Of a stretch of 64,000 bases of DNA, positions 12,566 through 24,573 are shown one piece after another. The DNA comes from Earliella scabrosa (lineage: Eukaryota; Basidiomycota; Agaricomycetes; Polyporales; Polyporaceae): NCBI GenBank assembly GCA_022605405.1, contig JABYQQ010000019.1:62001-126000 (forward strand). Reading direction: 5' to 3'. Both the position numbers and the translations under genes were made by a program. Every line of letters begins with the position of its first letter. Position 1 is the first letter of the stretch. The notes beneath the pieces are model-generated. The model searched no databases. It was given only the letters and a program-made list of their open reading frames with translations, and was not told where the DNA came from.

Positions 12566-13467
12566 CTCTCGAATACTTCCTGGCACGGAGTCAGTTATTT
12601 CTCCAGCCATAAACCAGAGCTGGCTGGAGGCGCAAGAGACAAGCAGTCGGCGAGGATGGGACTCCCTTCCTCCCGCCGATGCCACGATGGCGCGTAGTAT
12701 GAGGTCACTAGCTCTATTTGCGGACGACAGCGCTGCTTAGCGGCTGTAATCGGTAAGCACTGTGAGTTCCCAAGATGGGTCTGTGTGAGACGCTGTAGAT
12801 ACTTCCCACCCTGGTGCTGAGCGCTGCGGACTCCGAACGCTGTCGGGAGAAGTCTGCCTGTCGCCGTGTGACACCGGCGCGAATCGTGCAGACTGACGGT
12901 CACTGACCGCAGAAGGTACTGCCGCGATGACATCTCTTCACGGGCGCACGGACTAACCAAGCACTGTGTAGTCTTTTACACTGTGAGCACACGCGCTCAC
13001 GGAAGCAAGTCACCCACACACCATTGCGGCGACTCTGACATGGCGGCCCGTCATGTCAAGGCACTCTTCACCTTCACGCGAACTTCTTTTCCGTCTGATG
13101 GACCAAGATTGTGTCCTCAACTGCAGACACATTTTCTATCGGATGTACAAACATGACATTTGCTTCTCTCCCCTGCCGAGCGAGTACAGCACAAGCGTCT
13201 TCCCGGCGACAAGAAACCAATTTTCGGTGAGGCATACCCCGGCCGATTCTCGCAGCTCAACTGATGAGCGTCGGACGCTGATGCCATCGGGACATCCCTG
13301 GCCGGACCTTCCTGCTATGAGGCGGGGTGATCTTTGATAGAGGGTGCTAACTAGATCCACGAGTTTCCAGCAACAATCTCTTTGATACTGCATGTGCGGG
13401 CGGCCTGCAGTGCCATTCCGTCCGCTTCCCTTTCAAAGGGAAGCGGAGGTCAACCTTCCTGTCAGCA
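12566..13467. other. Divergent intergenic region AKR1 / terpene cyclase
   Basis: About 900 bp between the 5' ends of AKR1 (-) and the UbiA-type cyclase (+), so it should contain both promoters. No gene is visible. A GGGAAGCGGA / TCCGCTTCCC inverted pair lies near 13,420-13,448, just upstream of the cyclase start. Confidence 0.5.
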
Positions 13468-14576
13468 ATGCCTGACATGTTCTCACTCACCACCGTTCGA
13501 GGTCCCTCTACCCCGACTTACCCTCACGTCATCTCAATCCGCTTCTCTCGACCACTAGCCGCGCTTCGAGAGTCATGCGTATACCATGCTTATACTGCCT
13601 TCTTGTTTACAAAGTCAGACCTTAAGACCATATTGTTTCCGGTGGTGAGTACTACTCGGAGCTACTTCCGTGGTCGTGACTAAAGCGCTTTCGCAGACCG
13701 CGTTTGCCTGTGCCGTTGCGCCAGTCTACTCTTTCCGACGCCTCCTTCTGGGCATGACATGGATATGGGCGCATCAGCTCATGTGCAACGTCTCCAACCA
13801 GGCCAGTACCCCAGCAGAAGACGCTCTCAACAAGCCTTGGCGGCCGCTCCCCGCCGGGCGAGTGTCGGAGCGCAAGGCGCGGCTTCTCCGTTGGCTCGTC
13901 GTCCTCGCCTGCCTTACCCTTTCCGCATCCATCGGTCTCGACCTTCTATGCGTCACCCTAGGCCTGCTCCTCACAACATTCCTCTACGACGAGATGGGGC
14001 TTGCGGGACACTACATCGGGAAGAACCTCTGCAATATCGGAGGGTATACGACCATCGAGATAGGCGCGACGAAGCTCATGGGTACGTTCGCGATACGCAT
14101 CAGTTGTCCACATGTCGATCTGACTAGTAGGCTAGGGGCCACGCGCGACTTGGACCGCGTGTCGATGTTCGCGGTCTGCCTGAGCGGCGCGCTGATCTTT
14201 ACCACGATACAGGCGCAGGACTTTGCCGACACCGAGGGCGACAGCGCCTTGGGTCGGGTGACGTTCCCGATCTACGCGCCCGAGTTCTCTCGGACTTTCA
14301 CCCTGTTTGCGCTTATCGCGTGGTCGTGCGGGCTCAGCGCGTTCTGGGATATCGGTCCCGCATATCGCGCGGCCTTCATTGGTCTCGGTGCGCTGGTGGG
14401 CTGGCGCTACTACTCGAAGCGGACCGTCGAGGCCGACTGCCGCTCTTACGTCCTATACAACGTGAGTTCGTCGATTATTGGCAGGGGCCGTGATTGATCA
14501 ACTTTGACTGCAGATATGGCTGACCATCGCGCACATCTTGCCAATCCATGCACGCCTCGGGATCTTCTCCCTATGA
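13468..14576 (+). CDS. UbiA-type terpene cyclase / prenyltransferase-fold protein
   Basis: Four exons (13468-13644, 13697-14081, 14136-14461, 14514-14576) join in frame to 316 aa. The introns have GT-AG borders. The protein is an integral-membrane UbiA-fold enzyme: hydrophobic helices include RRLLLGMTWIWAHQLM, WLVVLACLTLSASIGLDLL and FTLFALIAWSCGLSAFW. The first metal-binding region reads NQASTPAEDALNKPWRPLPA and the second QAQDFADTEGDSALGR, the Asp-rich positions that coordinate Mg and diphosphate in the superfamily. The first motif has NQ where UbiA prenyltransferases usually have ND, a departure seen in fungal UbiA-type terpene cyclases such as the fumagillin-pathway bergamotene synthase. 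Together with four P450s, this points to a terpene cyclase making a hydrocarbon scaffold rather than a ubiquinone-type prenyltransferase. The product is unknown. Confidence 0.82.
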
Positions 14577-14836
14577 TGTCTGTGACATCTACTTCCCGTC
14601 CGATTACCCCGTCATGCCCGCGATGCCCTTTGTATAACCCGTAGACTTCACGATGTACATGTATTTTGTCACGGTGAATGTATCAGGTTCATGTATTACA
14701 TCTGTACAGCTGCCGTCCATCTATACCCTCTACTGTATAGAACTCAGAACGCCCCACAATGAAAAGAGAACATCTATATTGACCAGCTTACAACTAAGTG
14801 ACAGCACACAACGCGATATGGCACCCTCAGACAAGC

Positions 14837-17011
14837 TCAGACGGTACACTGTCCCGCTCTCCACAACACCTGGGACGCCCTCGCTGCCGATCGAGGTTTG
14901 ATTGAGCACTCGAATGGGAGCGGATAGCTGAAAGGTGGGTGAGCGCGACTGTTGAAGACGAGTGTAGCTTGACGACGTACCTCACTAGGCCCGCTGCAAA
15001 TCCAGGCTTCAGCTCTCCGCTAGCAGGAGGTGCGATGTCGAATACGGCGAGGATTGTAGAGATGAGTATGAACAGAGAGTTCTCCGCGAGATGCTTCCCC
15101 GGGCAGATCCTGCAGACGCATCGAGTGAGCGCAGCTCGGCCCATATATACGGACATGGCTTACCGTTTGCCGAAACCGAACGCCCACGAAGCAGGATCTA
15201 CGGGAACGTTATCTGGGTTGCTATCGAGGAAGCGTTCGGGGACAAATGCGTGAGGGTCATACGGCCCACGCTTCTCGAAGGCGATTGCCCTGGACGACAA
15301 ATGTGACCGTGAGGATGGAGAGCTCCGGAAGCGTCCAAGACGAAGGGACATACCAAACGTTCGGCATCACGATCGTCCCCTTCGGTATGTCGTACCCCTC
15401 ATACACGTCGTCCTCCGACGTGCAGCGCGCGATGCCTGTCGACGTAGTGAGCAAGAGGTCTAACACACCCCATGGATGGAACTCACTGAGAGGCAGGGCG
15501 GGATGCCATCGCATCGTCTCCCTGATGATCGCGTTCACATATGGTAGTCGCGCGCGATCGCTGATAGTAGGGAGCCTGTCTACGCCCACAACTCTGTCGA
15601 GTTCCTCATGAGCAAGCTTAAGTTTGTCCGGGTGCAACGCCATGGCCATGATACACGTGATGACCGTCGAGTACGTCTGTCAACAGGGAATGAGTACAAT
15701 TGCAGAAGTTGCGGTGGACAGTGCGTCAACGTACCGTCTCTCCTCCGGCTGTACACAGACGACGTGCAAGAGAATGAGTGACCGACATAGGCGTACGCTC
15801 GAGTGAAGACATTCGCTTACCTCCGTAAAGCGAGCCGGCAGACCATTTGATAGAATGGAGCATGCTCTCATTGAGTTTCTCAGAAGAAAGTAGGTCGTGA
15901 GTTAGCGATGGAGGCGCAGTCCCCTTCGCCTAGAGTTTCTCAGCTCGTCGACATATTCTCGATGCACACGTAGTAAGCCTACCATCTCTTGCTTGACGTG
16001 TTCGAAGGGCTTTGTCACCAACTCCGCAATCATCTGCCTGCCTGCGCGTGCTTCCCTCTGGAAGGGGAGCCACGACGGCAGGTACTTCACTATTGAAGTG
16101 GGATGTGAGCGTCAAGAGAGTATAGGGTCCGCGAATACTCACTCCAAGGGAAGAAGTCACATAGGAACGCTCCTGGGATTGTCGCCCTGCTGATCATGTG
16201 CATCGTCTCCTCGGCGTGCGTGATGTACTGTTCCGATTCGGACGAAGGTCAGAGAGCATCACGGTGAGACCCAAGTGATTCGCACCTCGCTGTCAGCCGC
16301 CTCTACTGACAGTCCATACGTGATTGACAGAATCAAACGCGAGGCCGTTCTAGGAAACTCATGAATGAGGGTACGACGCATCGGAGTCGATAATGGACTG
16401 ACAGCCTGATGTGGTCGAAAAAGCCCTGGGGATCCTCCAGCATCAGCTTGCTCAAAAGGGCGGCGAGGTCTTCTTGAATGATGTGGTATTTCTTCACAGC
16501 GCCGGGACTCAAGGCGTTGTGCGCTAGCTTGCGCTGCATACGCCACTCCTCGCGATACGGCAGCAGAGGCATGCTCTGCGGCAACGATGAGTAGACGGTC
16601 CATGAGCCAACGACACGCTCATACCTGTCCCAGCCCCATAAGCTCCCCAACCACAGTGAAGAAGGGCCTGTCAGAGTAGACCCCGCTGCGCTTCTCCAGG
16701 AGTTCATTGACCGTCTTGAGCGAATTGACCACAAGTACTCGGTTTCCCAGGCCATGAAAGAATATAAGATCACCTACAAGGATATGTGGGTGTATATCGC
16801 AAACGGAGGACTATGACCACTCACCATAGATGTCCTTGTAGCTGGTGAGACGATGCCAGGCGGCCGTCAGAGGCAGAGCTAGCAGGTTTCCCACGAGCGG
16901 GCGAGACGGCGGTCCGGGAGGGTATCTTCGACGATGACGTATGAGGGAGATGTAGGCGAAGACAACAAGGCAGGAGAAGCCTAGCACAGCGGTGACCGAG
17001 TTCAGCAGCAT
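14837..17011 (-). CDS. Cytochrome P450 (P450-1)
   Basis: Thirteen exons join in frame. The N-terminus [20 protein letters not shown] is a membrane anchor, followed by the hinge [17 protein letters not shown]. Then come YSDRPFF, the C-helix [14 protein letters not shown]-helix GAGGETTYS, ExxR as [13 protein letters not shown], and the heme loop [19 protein letters not shown] with the cysteine ligand. The last exon ends [12 protein letters not shown] at 14,837. The architecture is that of E-class basidiomycete P450s often labelled O-methylsterigmatocystin oxidoreductase-like. It converges on the terpene cyclase, with only about 260 bp between the two stop codons, and is likely co-regulated with it. 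The substrate is unknown; inferred to hydroxylate the terpene scaffold in the endoplasmic reticulum membrane. Confidence 0.9.
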
Positions 17012-17887
17012 CGTACTGTCGACGCAGGAAGAGGAAGGCTTGGGGATATCAGCAGGAGGTGGATGGGGAGGAAGGACAGCGGCCTATCGCCGCTGGCGTC
17101 GGTAGGTAGACGTCCCCCATAGGCAATCGAAGTGCAAAGATCAATCAACATAATGATGTAGTACTCGAGGACGAGCACAGGAGTTGATTGTCCACTTTTG
17201 CCACTCACCATGGCCAGCTGCTCTCACGGTGACCAAGGTGCCATGGCGCATCAACTTCGCGGGGAATGGTCAGGGGCGCTCATGTAGCGCTCATCAGCCA
17301 TGTGCATGAGGCATGGGAGATGAGGCTGATGAGCTGGAGCCTTCCGACCGCAGTTAACGATGCTTCGAATGACGGCGCTCCGCACTTTCTGGGAGCGGTG
17401 CAGGTTGAATTGATCATTTAGACGTGGGAGTTGTTCGAAAATAGACAAGGGGGAGAGCGCCACCGGAACCTGACATGAGTACTACTCGACATCCGCCCAT
17501 TATCCGTAGCTGACAGCACTATACGCTTCTACGACGGCCTCTCGATAGTACCGCATGCTGTTCTCAATTGTCAAGGGGCCAGATTCCACCATCGTCTCCT
17601 TATCAGAATTCTGTCCTCAGCGCATGGGCGCACGTACTAAGTATGAAGACGCCCTTGATCGTCAGAAACTTTCGCAGACGGTGCAATTACGGCGAGCCCA
17701 ATAACTCGGCACCGTTGCAGACACCCAGCCGGTGAAGCATGTAGAAGATGCGAGGTGTCCCGGCCCGAGATCTCTGTCATACTTCTCAGGTCGTGGAATC
17801 AGAGTACTTAGTCGTAACAATGGCGGAAAGAGAACGATAGTGTTATTCGCATACCATAGCCGTCACTTGTACATATTGGAAACAAGC
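17012..17887. other. Intergenic region between P450-1 and P450-2
   Basis: About 875 bp, holding the promoter of P450-1 next to 17,012 and the 3' flank of P450-2. The open frame at 17,251-17,463 (-) shows no family signature. Nothing else was recognised. Confidence 0.5.
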
Positions 17888-19915
17888 CTACCGCACCAGC
17901 GGGACTTGCCCCATCTTCAGAAGCTCGTGAGCATGAGGACGAGGCTTCAAGTTGCACCTAAATGGCTTCGGTGTCCTGTAGAGTGGAGGTGAGAGGAGGA
18001 CAGCCTGAGATCGGAGCTGAGCATGCACTCACGGTACAAGTCCGGTCACGAATTCCAATGGGGGATACTCTGGGCTTCCTTCTTTTTCCTCCGGACAAAT
18101 CTCGTAGCAGGCAATCGCCCTCGAGATCACAAAATAAATGTAGTTGTTGGCGAAATGGGCCCCCGGACAAATACTAAGGAGCTGTCAGACAGGCAACCAA
18201 TGCGGAGCACGATGGACGTACCGTCGCCCAAAACCATAAATTAGCGTTCGAGGATCCCTCGCAGGCTCGTAGCCCTCTCGGGGAAGGAAGCGCTCTGGAA
18301 GGAAACTCTCGCTGTCTTTGTACTCGTCTTCGTTATGCAACATCGCCCTAGTCCTCTGAGTGAGAGACGGCGACAGGTAGACGACGACGACTGAACATAC
18401 CAGATGTTTCCCATGAGCCACGTCTTCTTGGGAATCCGACAGCCTTCGTACTCGTCTTCCTTTGAGTTGCTATGGGTGACGAGAGGGATGGGCGGGTTGA
18501 AACGGAAAGCCTCTTGGATGACGCAATCGAGATAGCGAAGGGACGGACGGTCTGCGAGCTCAGGAAGCCGGTCGGTACCAACCACAGAGACGATTTCTTC
18601 GTACGCGCGTTCCTGGACGTCCGGATGACGCATGATGAGTAGGAAGAACGTAAGGATTGCTCCGGAGATCTGAAATCGCTGGTCAATAATGAAGCAACCG
18701 GTTTGCATTAGGTCCCTCCTTACAGTATCAGTTCCCGCTGAAGTACATGTGAGCACATGTCGTCCTCGCTTAGATTGGCATGACGTGACGTACCGCTATA
18801 CAGACTGCCTGCCGCGGACATGACGACGCCCTCATCTTCTTCGGCTGCCGTCCTCAGCGCATCACGCACGAAGGACTGCTCCGCTTTGCCTTGTTCCTAT
18901 AGCAAAGTCCATAAGCAAGAGGGCTTCCCATAACCCGAAGTGCGTACCATCTCGGCTTTCACCTGGAGGAATGGTGTCCGAGTGAGCTGTACGAACGCGT
19001 CCTTCGCTTCCCGCGCCCACTTCTTGAAACCGGCGCCGGGTACCCAGGCAGGAACGTACATCACTGCGCAGATGTTAGTACACTGTCGTCTAACTCAAAT
19101 TGTCGAGCAGGGACGCACAGATGGGAATCAGGTTTACCATCCAACGACCAGGCTGCAGAGCCACGCCAGTGTCGTGCATGACCGCCTTGGCGAGTTCACG
19201 ATACTCCGGCTGAGGCGGTCGTCCATACGTGAACAGCACTATCATCTCCTCAACCGTCCTGCGGAGTCACGTCGCTGTCAGCCCGTACAATTGCCACTGA
19301 TACATGCGACTGAACCTACTCGATGACGTCGGAGTAGAACGACTCGGGCGCGAGCCCGACCTTGCGCAGCAGTTTGACGGACTGCTCGTCGATGAATTGG
19401 CCCCATGTGGTCGAGACCGCAGTTTGGCTCAGTGCGCCGTGGAGGACTCTGCGGCACTTCTTTAGCCGCTCGCCGTAGTATTGGAAGCCGACGTTGTTCT
19501 GGCGGCCGAGAAGCTCGGCCATCGGCCAGCGCGGGCGGCATGCGAAGTGGGCCCGCTTCTCGAGCAGGTCGAACGCCGCCTTGACGGTGTTTATAACCAC
19601 GACCGGTCGTCCAACGGGGTTGATTGTCACCAGAGGGCCTGTGTTGTGGGCGTCATGAGCCTATAGCGTTCACTGAGCTACGGAAGAAGGACTCGAACTT
19701 GCCTAACTCCGAGGCCCACCGCGAATAAGCGCGCCAGGGCTCCTCGTTCGCGCGCCGAGTGCCAGGTCCTGGCACTGACGTTAGCTCCCAGTCGTACGCA
19801 GTACGGTGCGAGACATACCCGGAGGTACAGGCTTTGCCGCCGAACGCTTCCAGTACCACACGCTAGCGAGCCATAGGGCGCAGCCGACCAGAAGGTATAG
19901 CTGTGGGATCGCCAT
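17888..19915 (-). CDS. Cytochrome P450 (P450-2)
   Basis: Eleven exons join in frame. The N-terminus MAIPQLYLLVGCALWLASVW is the membrane anchor, followed by PVPPGPG. Also present are AAFDLLEKRAHFACRPRW, I-helix SAGTDT, ExxR as EAFR in QEAFRFNPPIP, FLPERFLPREGYEPARD, and the heme loop FGRRICPGAHFANNY. The last exon begins TPKPFRCNLKPR and stops at 17,888. One intron has a GC donor (19,702). The hinge after PPGP is short: the usual PLIGN-type segment is missing from the best splice model, so either about ten residues are truly lost or the second exon is misjoined. It is related to P450-1 and in the same orientation, about 0.9 kb upstream. Likely a second scaffold-oxidising monooxygenase. Confidence 0.85.
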
Positions 19916-20535
19916 TCAAGTTGTTAGTAGCAGCTGCAGGGGCTGAGGGAAACAGCAACAGAGCGATTTCGGCAGAGGCGACCCGGCTATAACAGGATCA
20001 TGTCCGACGTCCATGTCCGTGCCGGTGAAAAGCTGTCTTCAGTGGGCGCCGCATGGGGGCTCGGAATACAGTTCAATCGGAGACTCATTCCCGCCCGCAT
20101 GCCTGGGCGAGGCTATACCGGCGCCTAGCAGAACTTAGCGCTACTCAGGAACGACTTACCCCGAGCACCCCAACTCTTCGTCTTGTACGCTGCACAGAAT
20201 GCCGAGCCGAAGCACAGATAGCGCATGCCTGATGGAAAGTGGCAGGACTGTCTCGTATCCTGCGTGATGCGCCCACGACTGCGACCAGCTATTACTGAAG
20301 TTCTCACGCCGGATCGCAACATGCCATGAACAGAACCTTGAACACGCGGTGATTGAGTATCGCTTTATGGTGTCTCGGTCAAGCAGCAGCCAGCCAGCCA
20401 GCCAGCTATACTTCAAACGTATGTATACGATCTAAATAAATTAGTGCAATAATAGGTAGTATGCGGCGGGCTCGAGCACGCCGCACGAAAGCAAAGTCCA
20501 AAGCTAGCTATCAAGAGCATCCAGCAAACCGACAC
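19916..20535. other. Intergenic region with short CAGC repeat
   Basis: About 620 bp upstream of P450-2 and downstream of the GMC gene. A (CCAG)n run at about 20,384-20,405 is the only clear structure. Confidence 0.5.
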
Positions 20536-23407
20536 CTACTTCCCACTCTTAATCTCGGCAGCAACCTAGGAGTAGATACGCATTAGTACTATGCAACGAG
20601 CCTATGCAATACAACCCTACCTTCTCTGCGATGGCGTATATGGTCGCTTGCGTGTGAGCGGCGACGAGGATCGGGAAGACACTCGCGTCGACGACTCGCA
20701 CATTCGCCGTGCCATAGACCTTGAGTGAGCCGTCGACGACGCCTACAGACACAAGTTCAGCTCAAAATCTCGCACCCGTAAGAAAGAAATGTGGAAACGT
20801 ACCACCAAGGTCCCTCGGTGCCATCGGCGCGGTGCCTGCAAATGAATGAGCGAGATTTTCATGCAGTACGGATCTAAGTCGACTTGCCTGCGAGATGCGC
20901 CCCACCCGCAGAGGCGGCGCGAATATAGCTAAGAAAGAGCCGTCAGCTGCATGCCATGCAGTCGGGAACGTAGTACACTCACGCGACGAGGGCGTCGTCG
21001 GAGTCGGCCGAGGGGCCAGGATGGGTCTCCTCCGCGACGTGGTCGGAGAAAGGCGCTGTGGCACCAAGCTTCCTCATGAACTTGAGCACGTCCACGACGA
21101 CCTGTGTATCTGTTATGATGATGATGAATGAGTGCGCTGTGCGAGCACGCGAAGGAAGATTCAAGGTCGCACCAAATTCCTTGCTGAGGAAGTTGGGGTC
21201 CAACGCCGGCGGTGCGAGGGGATCGCTCGACGCGATGTGCTTGAAACGACAGATGTTAGTACTCAAGACTGCACGAGTAGGACGCCATCGCGACACTCAC
21301 AATGCTACCGCGACTTGCAGGTTGCTAGTACAGGTTTTCAGCATTCTGTCATCAGGATCGACCAGAAAGGTGCGGTACGTACCACGATCCCCCCAAGCAT
21401 GGCTACGTAGCTAGCGCCCGCCTCCGGACCGAGAACGCCCTTGCTCCACTGGATGAGCTCGACAAAGGGCACCTCGCCGCTCTGGAACCACTCGCGTGCA
21501 AACTGCGACTGCTTGCGCTCAAGAGCGCAAGCGCCGGCTTCTTTCTCGAGGAGCCCGAGTAGCTCTTGTACCCGCTCGGGCGAGGAAATGTCCGAGAGCG
21601 GCATCAGGGCGACGGTCGAGTCGGTGGCGGCCAGCAACCCGGTTCCATTCGTCGCACTGCGAGAGGACTCGTCAGATCCATAAAACAGCTGTATACAGTA
21701 CAACGTACTAGAGCTGAGCTTGCTCTTCTGCGAAGGTCGCGTTGTTGCGCAGGAGGTCTGTCACAAGCATGAGACAATACCGGATCGGGCTGTGGCTGTG
21801 TCACCTACCAAAGGTCGGCGTGCCTTGCTTCAGCTTCCACTGCATGAAGACGAAGAGATGCTCCTGTTACATCGCACGGGTGAGTGTCGAACAGAAAAAT
21901 TGATACGAGAAGAACACGTACTTGGAGGTTCTCACCAACACCAGGGAGGTCGACAACCGTCTTAATGCCGTGCTTCTGCAGGATGGACGAGTTGCCAATA
22001 CCTACCAGGAACATGTGAGTGAGACGCGGGATCTCGACGCGAGAGGATCTCACCGGATAGCTCAAGAAGCTGAGGCGATTGTACAGCTCCGGCCGCGAGG
22101 ATGACCTCTTTGCGAGCAGTGGCAGAGAACGTCTTCCCACCAGAGACGAACTCGACTGCTGTGGCAACAGCTTTACCCTTAGACTTGCGCTCGAAGAGGA
22201 TCTTCGTGGCCTACTTGCGCGTAAGTCCTCGTCCCATCAGACACAAAATTTCGATGTTACCTGAGCGTTGAGAAGGACATGGTAGTTCTGGTGACTCGCG
22301 TGCTGACAGTAGTACGTTGTGGCCGCATAGGAGCGAACGCCTGCGGACCGATCAACACTCATAAGGCTGTTGAAGACACCGGTTGTGTTGCCAGCTTCCT
22401 GAACGCCAGCGAACCTGAATTAGCGTCATATCTGGAGAACGACCAAAGCGAACGCACAGGTTGAGGGTTCGTGCGAATACCCAGTGAGTTCAACGCGCTG
22501 ACCGCCGCCGGCACGACATCGAAGTATTCCGCGTTGTACGACGCCTGTTATTGCTTCTCAGCTTTGAATTCTCATCACGCAGGGGAAAAGCGAAGATACC
22601 GCTATGGGACCGGAGAAGCCAGCGATGTGCGGCAGGTTGGCGTCTGCCTGGGCGGCCTCCTCGGGAGAGATACCAGGGTACGGGTTGGCCGGGACTTTGG
22701 AGAACGTTTCGGCCTTCTGCAGGTACGGCAGGAAACCGCGCCAGGACCAACTGGGGTCGTTGGCGAAGGTCGCCCAAGCGTCGTATTCTTGCGAGGTAGC
22801 GCGACCCCATGCCATTCCGTTGATGCCGCTCGATCCTCCAAGCATCTTACCCCTACGACGTGTCAGCCTTGAGCGACGAAGCGCGTGCGCAGCCATGGCG
22901 TACCTAGCGAAGGAGATCGTTCGGCCGCCTGCATGAACCTGCGGCGTCGAGAGGAATCCCCAGTCGTAAGTAGCATTGCCGGCTGCATTGCGCGCTAGAA
23001 GGAACAATGTATGAGAACTGGGACATGCGTGACGGACTACTTCGAGCTACCTGGAACGTCAATGATACTGTCATCAGGATGGAAGTCGCCCGCTTCAATG
23101 ACGCCGACGGTCAACTTCGCATCCTCAGCAAGCCTAGCAAAAGTATCTTAGTGATTTGTCACTTCAGTGTTACTGCAAGCACGCTTACGTACCTCGCAGA
23201 CAGTGCGACCCCCGCCGTTCCACCTCCTGTGCGTACATGTTAGCGCGGCGGGGCACATGATGGTGAAGACATACCGATGATTAGATAATCAAACTTGATT
23301 CTAGAGAACGCTACCGGGTCTAGAGTCTTCGGATGGGCGCAGCTGGTAGCAGCAGATCTGCCCAGTAGAGCAACGGCGCAGAAGATGAGTGCTGAGAAGG
23401 GCAACAT
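20536..23407 (-). CDS. GMC oxidoreductase (aryl-alcohol-oxidase-like)
   Basis: FAD-dependent secreted-type GMC oxidoreductase. The start MLPFSALIFCAVALLG is a signal peptide. After a first intron comes the Rossmann motif IIGGGTAGVALSARLAED, then the GMC signature MLGGSSGINGMAWGRAT. Further blocks are KEVILAAGAVQSPQLLELSG and a C-terminal region with the likely catalytic histidines in GGAHLAGTAPM and VAAHTQATIYAIAEK. It ends KSGK-stop at 20,536. One intron has a GC donor (20,887). Near 22,410-22,470 I could not join the exon ending TNPQP to the next block (FAGVQEAGNTTGVF) in frame with a normal intron, so there may be a 1-base frameshift. Function by family: oxidation of an alcohol to an aldehyde or ketone with H2O2 release. 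The signal peptide suggests a secretory or extracellular step. Confidence 0.8.
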
Positions 23408-24573
23408 GATACGGGGCAGGCGGGGGTGCTACGTCGCGTCGGTGAGACCTCCCGAACACTGAGGCTGACTGTGACGAAATTGGCTGCAGCGTTCTAATAC
23501 GACTGCCGTGGAATCACAACAATAGCCGACACAGGTACGGGTCGGGCGCAGTATGATAGTGACTTGCAGTCCATCATGTCATGATCATGGCGGCAGGCCT
23601 CGCGCTGAAGGGCGTAACGTGCGCAACCGCGGCGTCGGTAGGTTGTCCACCGGTATGCCCGCAACGCGGCCGATGCGCGTTCGAATGCGGGCAGTGCGGG
23701 ATTATTCGATCGATCAGCATGGGCGGATCTGCCAATAGCGTATCGCGCGTCATGCAGCCCGCGCGGGGTGCTCATGCGGGCTTCTCTGGATCTTCTGGGC
23801 TCATCATACAAGGGGGCATTCTCACCTCATGGAGCGCTTTCATCAGCGCTGATGTGGTCGGCGAAGTTGGCAGAAAGCAAGCTTGACAGTGCTAGTCCGG
23901 CTTGAGACCCGATGACATGACCTTCCTAAGACCGCCGCCGTGCTGCTTGTGGAGACCCACCGGTGAACTGAGGACCCTTAGGTGAGCCGTGATTGGTCCG
24001 AATTTGTAGCTGTCTGCTTACCAGTGACGCATCACCATCGCCGAAAATCCTGCCCATGAGTAAGTTACATAGCACGCAGCAGGGCACCACAAGAACCCGT
24101 TTAACCGATGGCGCAGTTACGCTTGTCTCTCGGTGAGAGCGGCCGGCCAGAAAAGCAAACTTCGCCACTGGCAGCAGATCTCCAGTCCGAGCGCGATCGG
24201 AGGCGGCGCATGCAGTTAGGAGCGCAGAGGCTAGCACCCTAGAACCTTCATGTTGGGAATGCGGTATTCTGGGCACATCACCGGCGAAAGCATGTCGGAC
24301 GAAAGAGAATTTCGAAAGGCGCACTATCAGCGCTACCCCAACAGCCCGCGACTTGCCGGATTGGGCGTCGGCAAGCCACGAAGGTGGGACCCGAGACACC
24401 CCACGCGTCTCCTCATGGCGCACCGCATCTCTGATTCTCTCTTCTGCACCTTCTGTGTCACTCTTTGATCGTACCCCGACGCGGCCTTGCGTTCGATCTC
24501 ACTCCAGATGAGCACTACTGCTATAACAACGTCGCTCTTCTGCCTATCTGTCTGTCTTCCCAAGCGCTAACCG
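23408..24573. other. Divergent intergenic region GMC / P450-3
   Basis: About 1.17 kb between two divergent start codons, so it should hold both promoters. No gene is visible. The open frames at 23,581-23,886 (+) and 23,926-24,423 (-) lack family signatures. Confidence 0.5.

Noticed and set aside
17251..17463. Possible P450 fragment on the minus strand
   Set aside because: No P450 motif and no splice link to P450-1 or P450-2.
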